From positions 185,601,825 through 185,665,824 of the forward strand of contig NC_050096.1 in the NCBI RefSeq assembly GCF_902167145.1: 64,000 bases of DNA, in the 5' to 3' direction. The notes beneath the pieces were generated by a model, which did no database searches, was not told the DNA's origin, and saw nothing but the letters and a program-made list of their open reading frames with translations. Of the stretch, positions 34,858 to 44,833 are shown piece by piece. Positions within the stretch are counted from its first letter, which is position 1, and each line of letters opens with the position of its first letter. This stretch comes from Zea mays (Eukaryota > Streptophyta > Magnoliopsida > Poales > Poaceae). Position numbers and translations under genes: made by a program.

Positions 34858-35674
34858 TCAGAGATTATCGATGTTCCAGGAATGCTCTAAGTCTTCACCA
34901 GATGCTGTTGTTAATCGGTAGGCGCTGGGGGACGTCTTTGTCTTGACTATGTATGGTCCCTCCCACTTCGGCTCGAGCTTTCCCCGGGACTCGGTCCGGG
35001 TTGTTCTTACGAGTACGAGGTCCCCTTCGCTGAATTCTTTCGGGACGACTGCGTTGTCGCGCCAGGCCTTGGTTTGAACCTGATATTTGTCGAGGGCCTG
35101 CAGGGCGAAGACGCGGTCTCCGTCGATGAGATCTTTGGAAGTTTTTTTTGTCGACATCGGGGACGGCTGACTTACTTGTTCGAGGGGACCCGTGTTTTAA
35201 CTCTTGCGGCATCATGGCCTCAGATCCATATAATAGGCGGAAGGGTGTGAACCCGGTTGCCCGGCACTCTGTAGTGTTCAGGGCTCATACAACTTCAGGT
35301 AACTGGTCGGCCCACTTGCCCTTTTTGTTGTCAAGAAGCCTTTTCTTGATGGCAGTAAAAATCTTGCCATTGGCACGCTCAACAACACTATTGGATTGTG
35401 GGTGGTACACGAAGGCGAAGACACGCTTGGTGCCGATGGAGAAACAGAAATCCCTGAAATCTTGGTTGTCGAACTGTTTGCCATTGTCGACTGTGAGTTC
35501 GGACGGGACTCCGAAGCGGCAGACGATGTGTTGCCAGAAGAATTTTTGGGTGGTCTTCGATGTTATTATGGATACTACCCTAGCCTCGATCCACTTTGTG
35601 AAGTATTCAACGGCGACGAAGGTGAACTTGAGGTTCCCTTGAGTTGTAGGCAGTGGGCCAACGATATCTAGCCC
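34858..35674 (-). pseudogene. Integrase core and C terminus of element D
   Basis: Minus-strand frames continue the integrase after a TGA at 35675-35677: GLDIVGPL with the first Asp, VDNGKQFDNQDFRDFC with the second, VVERANG with the Glu, and GFTPFRLLYGSEAM. A second TGA at 35285-35287 falls where Trp is expected. The C-terminal domain follows (FSEGDLVLVRTTRTESRGK, WEGPYIVKTKTSPSAYRL) and ends ...EHSWNIDNL at 34858. The catalytic triad is still readable but the chain is broken twice. Confidence 0.8.
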
Positions 35675-37240
35675 TCAGCGTTGAAGTGGCCATGTATGTG
35701 CGATGAGCTTGGTGAATTGCGAAGGGCTGCCTGAGCGAGGGGAGAACTTTTGGCATGCTTCGCATGACCTTGTGACTCGATTGGCTGTGCAGATGATTGC
35801 GGGCCAGTAAAATCCCTGACGAATCACCTTGGCAGCGAGGGCCCTGGGTCCTGAGTGGGAGCCACAAGTTCCATTGTGGACTTCGCGTAGGATTTTTATG
35901 CCTTCGGCTTCAGTTATGCACTTAAACATTGGCTGGCTGATCCCCTTTTTGTATAGCTGACCCTCCACTATTGCGAAGTCCCTGCTTCTTTGCTTGAGTC
36001 GCTTGGCCTCATTATTATCGGTTGGATGGTAGTGGCCTTGTAGGTACAGTGTTATTGGGGTCCGCCAATCTTCGATCATGATGAGGTTGACAATGCGGTG
36101 GCCCTCGGTGTCCTGAGTTATTTGTAGACCTTCTAGGTTGCGGATAGCTGGCGTGCTAATGACGTGATAGAACACGTCGGAGGGCAAGGCCTCGCCCTTG
36201 GCCGCTGCTTTGGCCAATGCATCGGCCTCTTCGTTCTTGCTGTGGTTGACGTGTTGCAGGGTGAAACCTTTGAACTGTCTCTCGAGGCTGCGTACAGCTG
36301 TGAGATACTGCATGAGCGTGGGGTCTTTTGCTGAGTAGTCCTTCTCAACCTGGTCGGTGACTACTTTGGAGTCTGTCCTGACTATGCATGTGGTGACACC
36401 GAGTGCTTGTAATTTGCGAAGTCCCAGTATGACGGCTTCGTACTCAGCGAAATTGTTAGTGCATCTGTCAGATTCTAGGGCAAAGCTGAGGCGTGCAGCA
36501 TATCTGTACTTGACGCCTGCATGTGATGTTATGATCGTCGCGGCGCCTGCACTCGCATGGCACCACGCGCCATCGCAGTGGATGGTCCAAACTTTTTCTG
36601 GGGACCCTTCTTGTTGCCATGTTGGCCCTGTCCAGTCAATGATGAAGTCGGCCAGGACTTGTGATTTGATTGACGTTCTGGGTTCGAAGGTTATGTGGTA
36701 CCTGGAGAGTTTGGCTGCCCATTTGGCGATTCGGACGGATGCCTCTGGGTTCCTGAACAATTCTCCTAGACCCCTGTACGAGGTGACCCGTACTTTGAAT
36801 GCCTCGAAGTAATGGCGTAGTTTGCGCGATGCCATGACGATTGTGTATGATATTTTTTCTAATTCAGTCATGTTGCACTTGGAAGTCGTGAGGACTTCGG
36901 AAACATAGTACACTAGGCACTGCCGATTGATGGCCTCTCTGTCCTGCTCTTGGACTAGCGTCGTGCTGACTGCACATGGTGAGGTTGCGATGTATAGGAG
37001 AAGGGGCAGCGAAGGATCGGGGCTTGTGAGGGTTGCCATGTCGGACAACTGTTGTTTGAGCGACTCGAAGGTCGTGGCCTGCTCTGGTCCCCAAGCGAAG
37101 TCTTTTGCACCACGCAATGTCTTGAGGAAAGGTAGACTGCGATCTGCGGATTTGCAAATGAACCTGTTCAGGGCTAATAATCTATCTGTCAGTCGTTGGA
37201 CATCCCTAGCGGACTGCGGGGGTGCCATGTTGATGATCGC
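35675..37240 (-). pseudogene. RNase H domains and integrase N terminus of element D
   Basis: Begins mid-RT just after the palm deletion (MAPPQSARDVQRLTDRLLAL). It continues with the RT connection and first RNase H (LLLYIATSPCAVSTTLVQEQ, YYVSEVLTTSKCNMTELEK), then the second, archaeal-type RNase H (VWTIHCDGAWCHASAGAA, NNFAEYEAVILGL, RTDSKVVTDQVE, NEEADALAKAA). The integrase zinc region follows (HNGTCGSHSGPRALA, RSCEACQKFSPR). The frame is open for 517 codons, well preserved for an element with about 8% LTR divergence, and ends at the TGA at 35675. Confidence 0.85.
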
Positions 37241-37247
37241 CTGGATT

Positions 37248-38291
37248 TTAGTTATCCTTGGGACAAGCCTTATTAAGGCTTGTGAAGTCTACGCACATGC
37301 GCCACTTGCCGCTCTTCTTCTGCACCATGACCATGTTGGCAAGCCATGTGGGATAAGCGATTGGCTCGATGAATTTGGCTTCCAACAAGCGGTGCACCTT
37401 AGCCTTGGCGGCTTCAGTCTTCTTGTCTGACATTTTGCGCAGTCGTTGCTTTTTTGTGCGCACCAAAGGGTCGATGCCTAGGCCGTGCTCGATGATGGTG
37501 CGGCTGACCCCGACCAAATCGAGGGCAGACCAAGCGAAGACGTCCTTGTTTCTAGAGAGACAAGAGATGAGTTTTTCCTTGTCTTGCGAGGTTAGGTCTT
37601 CGCTTATAACAACCGTTTGTCTAGGCGTTGCCGGGTCAAGAGGTACCACCTTCGTTTCGTCGTTGCTTTGGAGCTGCGCTTTGACTTTATCGTCTGCGAC
37701 TGGGTGGTTCCATTCTACACCTTTGCGCTGCGTCGTGAGGCAGTGTATGTTTCGCTGCCCTGGAATGAAGTCCCTCTCAATGTTGCGGGCTGTCTGCTGG
37801 TTGCCATAAACTATGATCACGCCTTGTGGACCTGGGATTTTCATGCAGAGGTAGAGTCCGTGAATGGCCGCCTCAATTTTGTTGATGGAGCCCCGGCCCA
37901 TTATGGCATTGTATGGGTATACCATGTCGACAATGTCGAAAGTAACCTGCTCACATCGTGCATTAGGTGCTACACCAAATGATAGGGGTAGCTCTATCTT
38001 GCTGATGGGGAAGGTGCCCTTGCCACCGAAGCTGTATAGGGGGTTGTTCGAAGGTTTGAGTAAGTTGTGGCTTATTCCAATGCGATCGAAGGTGTGCAGG
38101 AAGATGATGTCGGCTTGACTGCCGTTGCCGACCAGGACTTTGTGTAGGTCCCAGCCTGCTATACTGCAGTTGATTACCATGGCGTCGATGTGAGGAGCGC
38201 TGCACAAATCAATGCCTCTGGCGTCGAAGGTGAGTGGTACATGAGACCACCTTGTTTGCACTACTGGGCCAGTGATGGCAACGTGGTTCAC
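37248..38291 (-). pseudogene. Protease and RT fingers of element D (RT palm deleted)
   Basis: The protease has HKVLVGNGSQADIIF where related elements have Asp before NGS, so the catalytic Asp appears replaced by Gly. MGRGSINKIEAAIHGLYL follows. The RT start is present: NKDVFAWSALDLVGVSRT, PTWLANMVMVQKKSGKW and MCVDFTSLNKACPK. The reading then jumps straight to KIQAIINMAPPQ. The PLPRID, D-x-SGYHQ and Y-x-DD segments are all missing, a deletion of about 450 bp by comparison with element B. No cDNA synthesis is possible from this copy. Confidence 0.85.
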
Positions 38292-40048
38292 ACTTCAGTA
38301 GTGGTCCATTTTCTGCCGCTTTGTTTCGAAGTCCACGTTGGACCCTCTTGTGATCATGTGGATGACTCCGCGATATGGTGGTTCAGCGAAGTCTTCCTGC
38401 TTGGGTGCTTATGGGGGGTGGTTATGGTGTGGTGGATTTGGGTGATGCGGAGGCGGTGGTGGTAGAACCTGCACTTCTTTACGGTGCTGGTATGTGTGGT
38501 TGGGTGGAGGCTGGATTTGCGGATTGTGGTAGGGTTGCTAGTGGTGGTATGTGTGCGCGACGACTCACTGGTTGTCGGCTGGTTGTGCTCTGGACATTTT
38601 GTCCTTTGTGGCTTTGGTTTCGGGACAGTCCCTTGTTGGGTGCGCGCAGTCCTCGCCATGAAACAGGCAGTAGAATCTATGCGGCTGCGGCGTCCGTCCC
38701 CGGCCTCTTCCTCTGGTGTCGTTGCCACGGTTTTGGGGGGTATTCCTGACGACGAACAGTCTCCCCGGCTGGGTGCTGCTTGGATATGTTGTGCACTTGC
38801 TGGTGACTGCGACTGTCCCGCTCAGAGTGTGGCTACGGAGCCCTGGTCCAGGTTCTGCTGGTCTACGGAGGGTCCTTAGGCTTCCTCTGAGATTCAACCT
38901 TGCGTTGATGGAGCTCTTCGGACCTGGCATACTTCTCGAAGAGTTGATATAGCACTTGTAAATTTTTGGGTGGGTCCCTGATGCAATGACTGTACAGGAC
39001 GCCAGCCCAAAGGCCACTGATGGCGTAATGGATCGCGATGTGGTCGTCAACTAATGGCAGTTGCGACTTGAGAGTTAGGAATTTTCTGTAGTACTCGCGA
39101 AGGGTTTCCTTCTCTTGCTGCTTGCAGAGAGATAACTCGGCTAGTGCGTCGGTATTAGGCCTGTACCCTTGAAAGTTGCGCAGGAACTTGTCGCGGAGTC
39201 CTTTCCAGGAGTCAATGGACAGTGGCGGTAATCTAGTGTACCAAGTTAAGGTCGGGCCTTCGAGCGCGATGATGAAGGATTTGTCCATTGTGGCGCTGTC
39301 CCCTCCGAACGATGCAACGACGACCTGGTAGCTCATGATGTATTGTGCCGGGTTAGTACTGCCGTTGAATTTGGGGTATGTGCCAGCCCTGAAGTTGGCG
39401 GGCCAAGGCGATGCTTGGAGTTGCGAAGCCAAGGGGCTTCGCTCGTCGAGGTAGTTGATCCCTTAGAAAGCCGCAGCGGGTGGAATGAATGGACCGCGCT
39501 ATGGTGTGAATGGGCCTCCGGCTGGGACACGCTGCTGGAGGGGTGCCAATGGTCCAAGCCGCCCTGCTGCAGATTGTATTGGCCCTCGCCCTGCATGAGC
39601 ATGATCTCGTGCTCTAGCTCCCGAGCTCTCTGCTCCTCATCTTGTATCATCTGACGCACCTTGGCCTGCACGGTGACACATTGGCACTTGGCCTCGAGGA
39701 TTTCTTTATGCTTTTGGAGGTTGTGATTCTTGATGCGCAGGGCCCGCAGCTGTAGCTGGTCTTCGGCTGAGTTGCCGATGACTTCTCCATCTTCGATTGT
39801 GTCTTTGTCCTCTAGAGGAGCGAAGCATGGTGGTGGTGCTTGCGGTACGCCTCCGGAGCTGCAGGTGCGTAGGGTGCCTTCGGGGGTGGGATGATCTTGG
39901 CGCTGTCTCTTGCTAACAGCTTCATCTTCGAAGGCCTCTTGGGGGTGGTGTCTGCGAGGGCCTTGCCTTTTTTCTTCGCTAGTAGCGCTGCCTGCGCTGC
40001 TTTGTCGATGGATGGGGCTACCTTCGAAATAGCTCGCTTGGGGGCCAT
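38292..40048 (-). pseudogene. Gag of element D
   Basis: The likely start is the ATG at 40048-40046 (MAPKRAISKVAPSID, a basic N terminus). A charged stretch follows (DEEQRARELEHEIMLMQ near 39640), then the core gag domain (FRAGTYPKFNGSTNPAQYI, DKSFIIALEGPTLTWYTRL, LRDKFLRNFQGYRP, ETLREYYRKFLTLKSQL; 38863-39432). A Cys/His knuckle-like motif YCLFHGEDCAHPTRDC lies near 38620-38660. Frame changes near 39430 and 38900 and His/Pro-rich degenerate sequence to 38300 break the chain. Confidence 0.8.
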
Positions 40049-40073
40049 CGTGGGTTGTTTTTCATAGCACGAA

Positions 40074-40085
40074 CGGTGGGTGCCA
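40074..40085 (-). other. Primer-binding site of element D
   Basis: On the minus strand TGGCACCCACCG begins two bases after the 5' LTR. It has the TGG expected opposite a tRNA CCA end; the tRNA species is not identified. Confidence 0.7.
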
Positions 40086-40087
40086 AA

Positions 40088-40581
40088 TGTTGGGAACCTT
40101 TCTGTCTGGGCAGGTTGATCCAACGGGAATAAATGAACTTGCAAAGTTTAATGTGGAATGCCAACAGTTTTCTCTCTCCCATTACGGGCACGGTATGGGG
40201 GTATTTATAGGCACTCGAGTGGCCACCTATACATTGTTAAAGACGTTTATGCCCCTCGAGTGTCTGGTTTATCCCCGGAATATTCCCACGAGGGGAGGTT
40301 ACAGACGGTCATTACGGTAGAGACTATTACAAACGCGGCTTGTAATGTGCTTATCCTTGCGGGGCCCGTTACTATGGCCCGAATCCTACATGGACCTCCA
40401 GGAGCGGTGACGACGCAGGAGACCCGTAGACTTCGACAAGGCCTTCGTCTTGCAACAGCCGAGATCGAAGGGGATCGCACCGGTCTCCGTTCAGTCGACG
40501 CCTTTGGCTTGTCCGTGATGCATTCCATGGATGTGACGAAGGCTTCGAGCGAAGGGTAGCGTGTTCGCCTTCGACCCAACA
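40088..40581 (-). repeat. 5' LTR of element D
   Basis: 494 bp with a minus-strand TATAAATA promoter box at plus positions 40202-40209. It pairs with 29232-29730. Confidence 0.88.
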
Positions 40582-40586
40582 ATTGG

Positions 40587-41865
40587 CTTGCAGGCAAATC
40601 TGACATCGCTGCACAAATGAATGTACGAATGACTTCATATTCTTCCATGCGAATATGATTTTGACACGGTTGTAGGTAACCGGCACACCTGAGTGACCAC
40701 CGATCGGAGAGGAGTGCAGCGCTGAAACAATCTTAGCCTGGAGGTGGGGATCCTCACCTATCCAGAGACAGTTCTTGTAACGGATCAGACCATCTTTCAG
40801 TGAGAAGTGGGCAACAACTGTTGGATCGATAGCTAGTTCAGCAACTAACTCTTGAGTCTTGCTGTCCAAATTGTAAGTGTGTTGGATGTCAGTCAGCCAT
40901 TGAGGAATAATAGCAGAAACCACATTGATTTCAGCAGGACCATAGCGCGAGAGAGCATCAGTTGCCCGGTTTTCTGCCCCTGGACGATACTGCACTCTAT
41001 ATTGAAGCCCTAATAACTTGGTGAACACTTTGTGCTGCTAAGGAGTATGGATACATTGCTCATTTAATTGTGACAGACTTTTGTGATCAGTTAGAATCAC
41101 GAATTCCTGGTGTTGAAGGTAAGCACGCCACTGTTGGACAGCTAGAATAACAGCGAGATACTCTTTTTCATAAGTCGAAAGACCACGAGATTTAACTCCA
41201 AGGGCCTTGCTCAGGAATGCAAGAGGATGACCACGCTATGAAAGAACAGCCCCCACACCATTGGCGCTGGCATCAGTCTAAATCTGAAATGTGACATTAA
41301 AATCTGGCAGAGACAAGATAGGAGTCGATGACATCGCCTGTTTGAGAGTGCATAATGCAGTGTCATGTTTAGTTGTCCAAACATACAAAGCGCCCTTTTA
41401 CCATTGCTGTCAGGGGTTGGCAGATCACACCATAATGTTGTATGAATTTTCTGTAATATCCAGAGAGTCCCAGGAAGCTCTGCAATTCCTTCACACACTT
41501 GGGAACGGGCCATGCCACAATAGCTTGGACTTTTGTTGGGTCAGTAGCTACCCCGGCGAGCTGATAACGTGGCCCAAGTAAGTTACTTGGGGCTGAGCGA
41601 AACTACACTTAGACATTTTAATCTTCCAGTGATCTGAAGATAGCAACTCGAATACTTGTTGTAGGTGGGTGAAGTGGTCCTGAAGGGACCGACTATAGAC
41701 TAAAATATCATCAAAAACACAATAGTGCATTTACGGAGAAGAGGAGCCAACACATGATTCATGGCTTTTTGAAATGTGTCAGGCGCCCCTTTGAGACCGA
41801 ATACCATGACCCGGAATTCATAGTGTCTTGTGTGGGTTTGAAATGTTGTTTGGAAACAAAAAAAT
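40587..41865 (-). pseudogene. Element C chromovirus RT, RNase H and integrase zinc region
   Basis: The minus-strand continuation of 27938-29231. From right to left: RT pieces (QTHTRHYEFRVMVFGLKG; VFDDILVYSRSLQDHFTHL with the catalytic [21 protein letters not shown]). RNase H follows (KALGVKSRGLSTYEKEY, FVILTDHKSL), then a connection (YRPGAENRATDALSRY) and the integrase zinc region (SSPIGGHSGVPVTYNRV, RCQICLQA) ending at the D insertion. Several stops (for example TAG at 41038-41040) and frameshifts show age. The RT 5' half, protease and gag are missing right of 41865. Confidence 0.8.
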
Positions 41866-41963
41866 CTGATTTAAATGCTTTATTTTGTCCATAAAAGTAG
41901 GATCTTGACAACAGCCATGCAGGTAGGATCATTGGAACCGGTTTATGATATATACTGACACTA
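41866..41963. other. Unassigned junction between elements C and E
   Basis: About 100 bp that does not continue the RT of C and is not clearly part of LTR E. Confidence 0.3.
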
Positions 41964-44489
41964 TGCCACACCTGTTTCCAAGGGGCAGAGCCGGGTGCAT
42001 AGCATATGTGTGCCAGGATCTATTTCCACACATATGTTGACGTCACAAGTGTAATATATCAAAAGAACAATGCATAAAAGTGTAAATAACGATTATATTA
42101 ACATATTACACTTTGAACAGACATAATGTCTTAAACTTTATTCATCAAAGTACAGCGAAACATGGACATCCATCCACAGGAAGATGACCGGGGGTATCAC
42201 TAGACTAGCATCCATGGAGCTCAGCATCATAACTTCATCTGCAAACTTCTAATCAAAATTAAGCAAGGGTGAGCTCACTTATGGTCGGGGCTCATCAAGT
42301 GGGGGGAAATTAATGCAAGTTTAACAAGGTGAGGCCAAGGTTGAGCAGTAAGCATTTTAGTTGGTCAACATTTTATTAAGAACACCTGTCTTACTAATAA
42401 GTGTGAATCCCAAGTATTCCCATTAAACAAAGGTATAAGAGTATATAAAAAACATTTAAGTGAAACCACTTAAGCAAACCATTGGCAGATCATCAGATCT
42501 TGATTTATTTCCATCTTCAAGTTCAATTATTCTGTGAGGAGTCCAGGCTGCTCATAACCGTGAGCACGGCTGATATATCAGTTTTACACTCTGCAGAGGT
42601 GGTACAACTTTACCCAGAAGCCGTGTATCCCCTCTAGCCTGGGTCGGCCAGAACCCGTAAACACTTCCGAGGTGAATGGCTAGGGATCCACTATGAGGCT
42701 TTCACATAATACACTTAATACAAAGCAACCTGCTAAGGTTTCTAAGTCGATGGTGGAGGCCCTCTGGGTGAGGTACCTTAGCCAAGAATACGTCCCCATG
42801 TTAACGTGAGCTGCAACCACTACCGCTCACCCTCTTGCCCATATTTTAGGTAAGGTTGCTAGGCACTAAGCATATAAAGCTAATTACTAAAGCTAGAGCC
42901 ATGATAGCACTCGTGGTTGCACTGTTTTCCCGGGTGGTCACTCCATGTTCCAATTATGACAATATGATCTTGCTTAATCATCGGATTAACAACAATAATG
43001 TAACTTACCATTTGGAACATTGATATCATCAGTTGGAGTACCATCATAAAGTTAGAGTTGTAGCAATAGCATAGCTACTTGATTAGATCAAAACCCAGGT
43101 TAACAAGGAATAAGGTTGGAAATGTTAGGTGTATCTGAATAGGTAACCCATCAAATTATGCATATATCCAAGAATAAACTTTATTAAATGTATTGTTAGG
43201 GATCAAACACAGTATGCAGAGGGAGAAGTCCACTTGCCTTGCTTATTGAAAATTTGAGGTTCTTCCACGGAATAGCACTTGATTCTCAACTATTAGATCA
43301 ATCACTGAATATCACACAAACAAACAAGAAGAAACAAACACCACTCAATAACATACAACATTCACCATACGTAAAGCTAAAAGAAAGCCTAACGAAAAGA
43401 GCGTTCGCTTTTCGAAAACATTACACACAAGGGTTATAATAAAAAGGTATTCTTTTCAAAAATGTGTGATCTATACTTTATAAAACAAGACATGAGCTTA
43501 TAAATATCTTAATTAAAATATACAAATATTAGGTTCACCAATTTAATCTTTTATAAAACGTCGTATGTGATATGTCTAAGATTAAGGGTTTATAGGATGA
43601 TAAAACATGTTATAACAATATTAAAACCAATTAACCTTTTAGAAAAGATTTACGTCGTATCTAAGGTTAATGAGTTACGAAACACGTTATTAAACATTAA
43701 TTTATGAAGCATTATGAAACAATTATAAAATATTGTTAACCAATCCCTTATGACAAATTAAGATATAAGTCTAAATAGGTTTTATGTGAAAAGATCATTA
43801 TTATTAAACACCTATTTATGGAAAGCTATGATATATGCCTTAAATGAACTTTTATGCAAAAGACAATGAACAAACAACTATATTTTATTTTTATTAGAAA
43901 GTACATGTCCTATATTCTTTATTAAGAAAGCTATATACAAAACAATATATAAACTAACATTTTAATTATTATTAAAGAATATGAACGCTAATTTCATTAG
44001 TTTATTCTTTAAGAAAAACTAAGTGATATATATATATATAATATGGACTAAGTTTGATTAAATGATTAATTAAGCCTATATAACCAGTTATGAACAATTT
44101 GAAATATAAATCTAATTAACTAGATTATGAGAGAACATAATTACTCTATTACTTATCTTTACCTTTAGTTTAGGAACATGTGACCTAGATATTTAAAATG
44201 AATACTATATTCATCGGTATATTATTAACTATCATTTTAGTTATGACGGTGTGAGCACTTAATTAAGCCATTTTATCATTATTATAAAATTCTATTCTTT
44301 AAGTTTTATCCTTTCTTTTCTAAATAGAAATTATACGTATAACTAAAATTGTTTATTTATAGTTATTCTAACATTAATATTATAAGAATTAATTGTAAAT
44401 TACTAATTGGGCTTTTAATAACATATTCATGGTTATTATGACATAAACAAGTATTTTACTAATTCTAAGTAATTAAGTGTTATACTTAC
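41964..44489 (-). mobile_element. Element E: probable solo LTR related to A and H
   Basis: In reverse orientation it starts TGCCACACCTG and carries the same ordered landmarks as the LTRs of A and H: a TTGGTCAACATTTTATTA block (near 42360), the ACCGTGAGCACGGC hairpin and TTTTACACTCTGCAGAGG block (near 42557-42598), and CCGGGTGGTCACTCCATG (near 42932). A long AT-rich tail follows (43200-44480). No partner LTR or internal region is seen. The right limit is uncertain because another LTR-like sequence begins at 44490, and I find no target duplication. Confidence 0.5.
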
Positions 44490-44833
44490 TGAAAGCATCT
44501 AGGCCCCTGGTTGGTTTTAGTGATTAATGACAACGTAATGTTATATGTGACTAACGTGTGTTTTGCAGAGACAAATGGTAAGTTAGGTCGCATTACAGGT
44601 AGAAGTACTACAACGGTGAAAACAATCCCGGAGATAAGAACTCGAAGCGACGGCTAAAACGACGAAACAAAAGGTGAAGGATTACGGAGTTCGAGTGTCA
44701 AGGAGATGTGGACACTCGTGATTTAGTTAGGTCTTTTATTCTCTTTTAGCCGTACTATAAAGAGGGGTTGTCGATGAGTAGTTTGACCAAGAGAGTTCTA
44801 GTGTAGTGTTGGTGCACATTCACACTCACATAT
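44490..44833 (+). mobile_element. Element F: front part of an LTR, probably Copia-type
   Basis: Starts TGAAAGCATCTAGGCCCC, a start I associate with grass Copia LTRs. It carries a TATA-like ACTATAAAGAGG (about 44754-44765) and runs up to the insertion point of element G at 44834. The remainder would lie beyond the right end of G, outside the window. Family assignment is from memory only. Confidence 0.4.

Larger units (their letters stand above)
29232..40581 (-). mobile_element. Element D: Grande-like Tat LTR retrotransposon
   Basis: An 11.35-kb element in minus orientation. Its 494-499-bp LTRs read TGTTGGG...CCCAACA on either strand. The flanking 5-mers are CTTGG (29227-29231) and ATTGG (40582-40586), a target duplication with one mismatch. 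From right to left: 5' LTR, primer site, gag, protease, truncated RT, RNase H region, integrase, then a 5.1-kb 3' region with a 79-bp tandem repeat and an antisense gene. The LTRs differ at about 8% by eye, so this is an old insertion. The RT palm is deleted and stops interrupt integrase, so it is dead. Grande affinity is inferred from short LTRs plus the antisense gene. Confidence 0.88.

Noticed and set aside
44028..44042. TA microsatellite (and one near 7318-7335)
   Set aside because: Short simple repeats typical of AT-rich plant DNA; not informative.
41964..44489. Full LTR element at E
   Set aside because: Only one LTR-like copy and no primer site, gag or partner LTR seen, so kept as a probable solo LTR.
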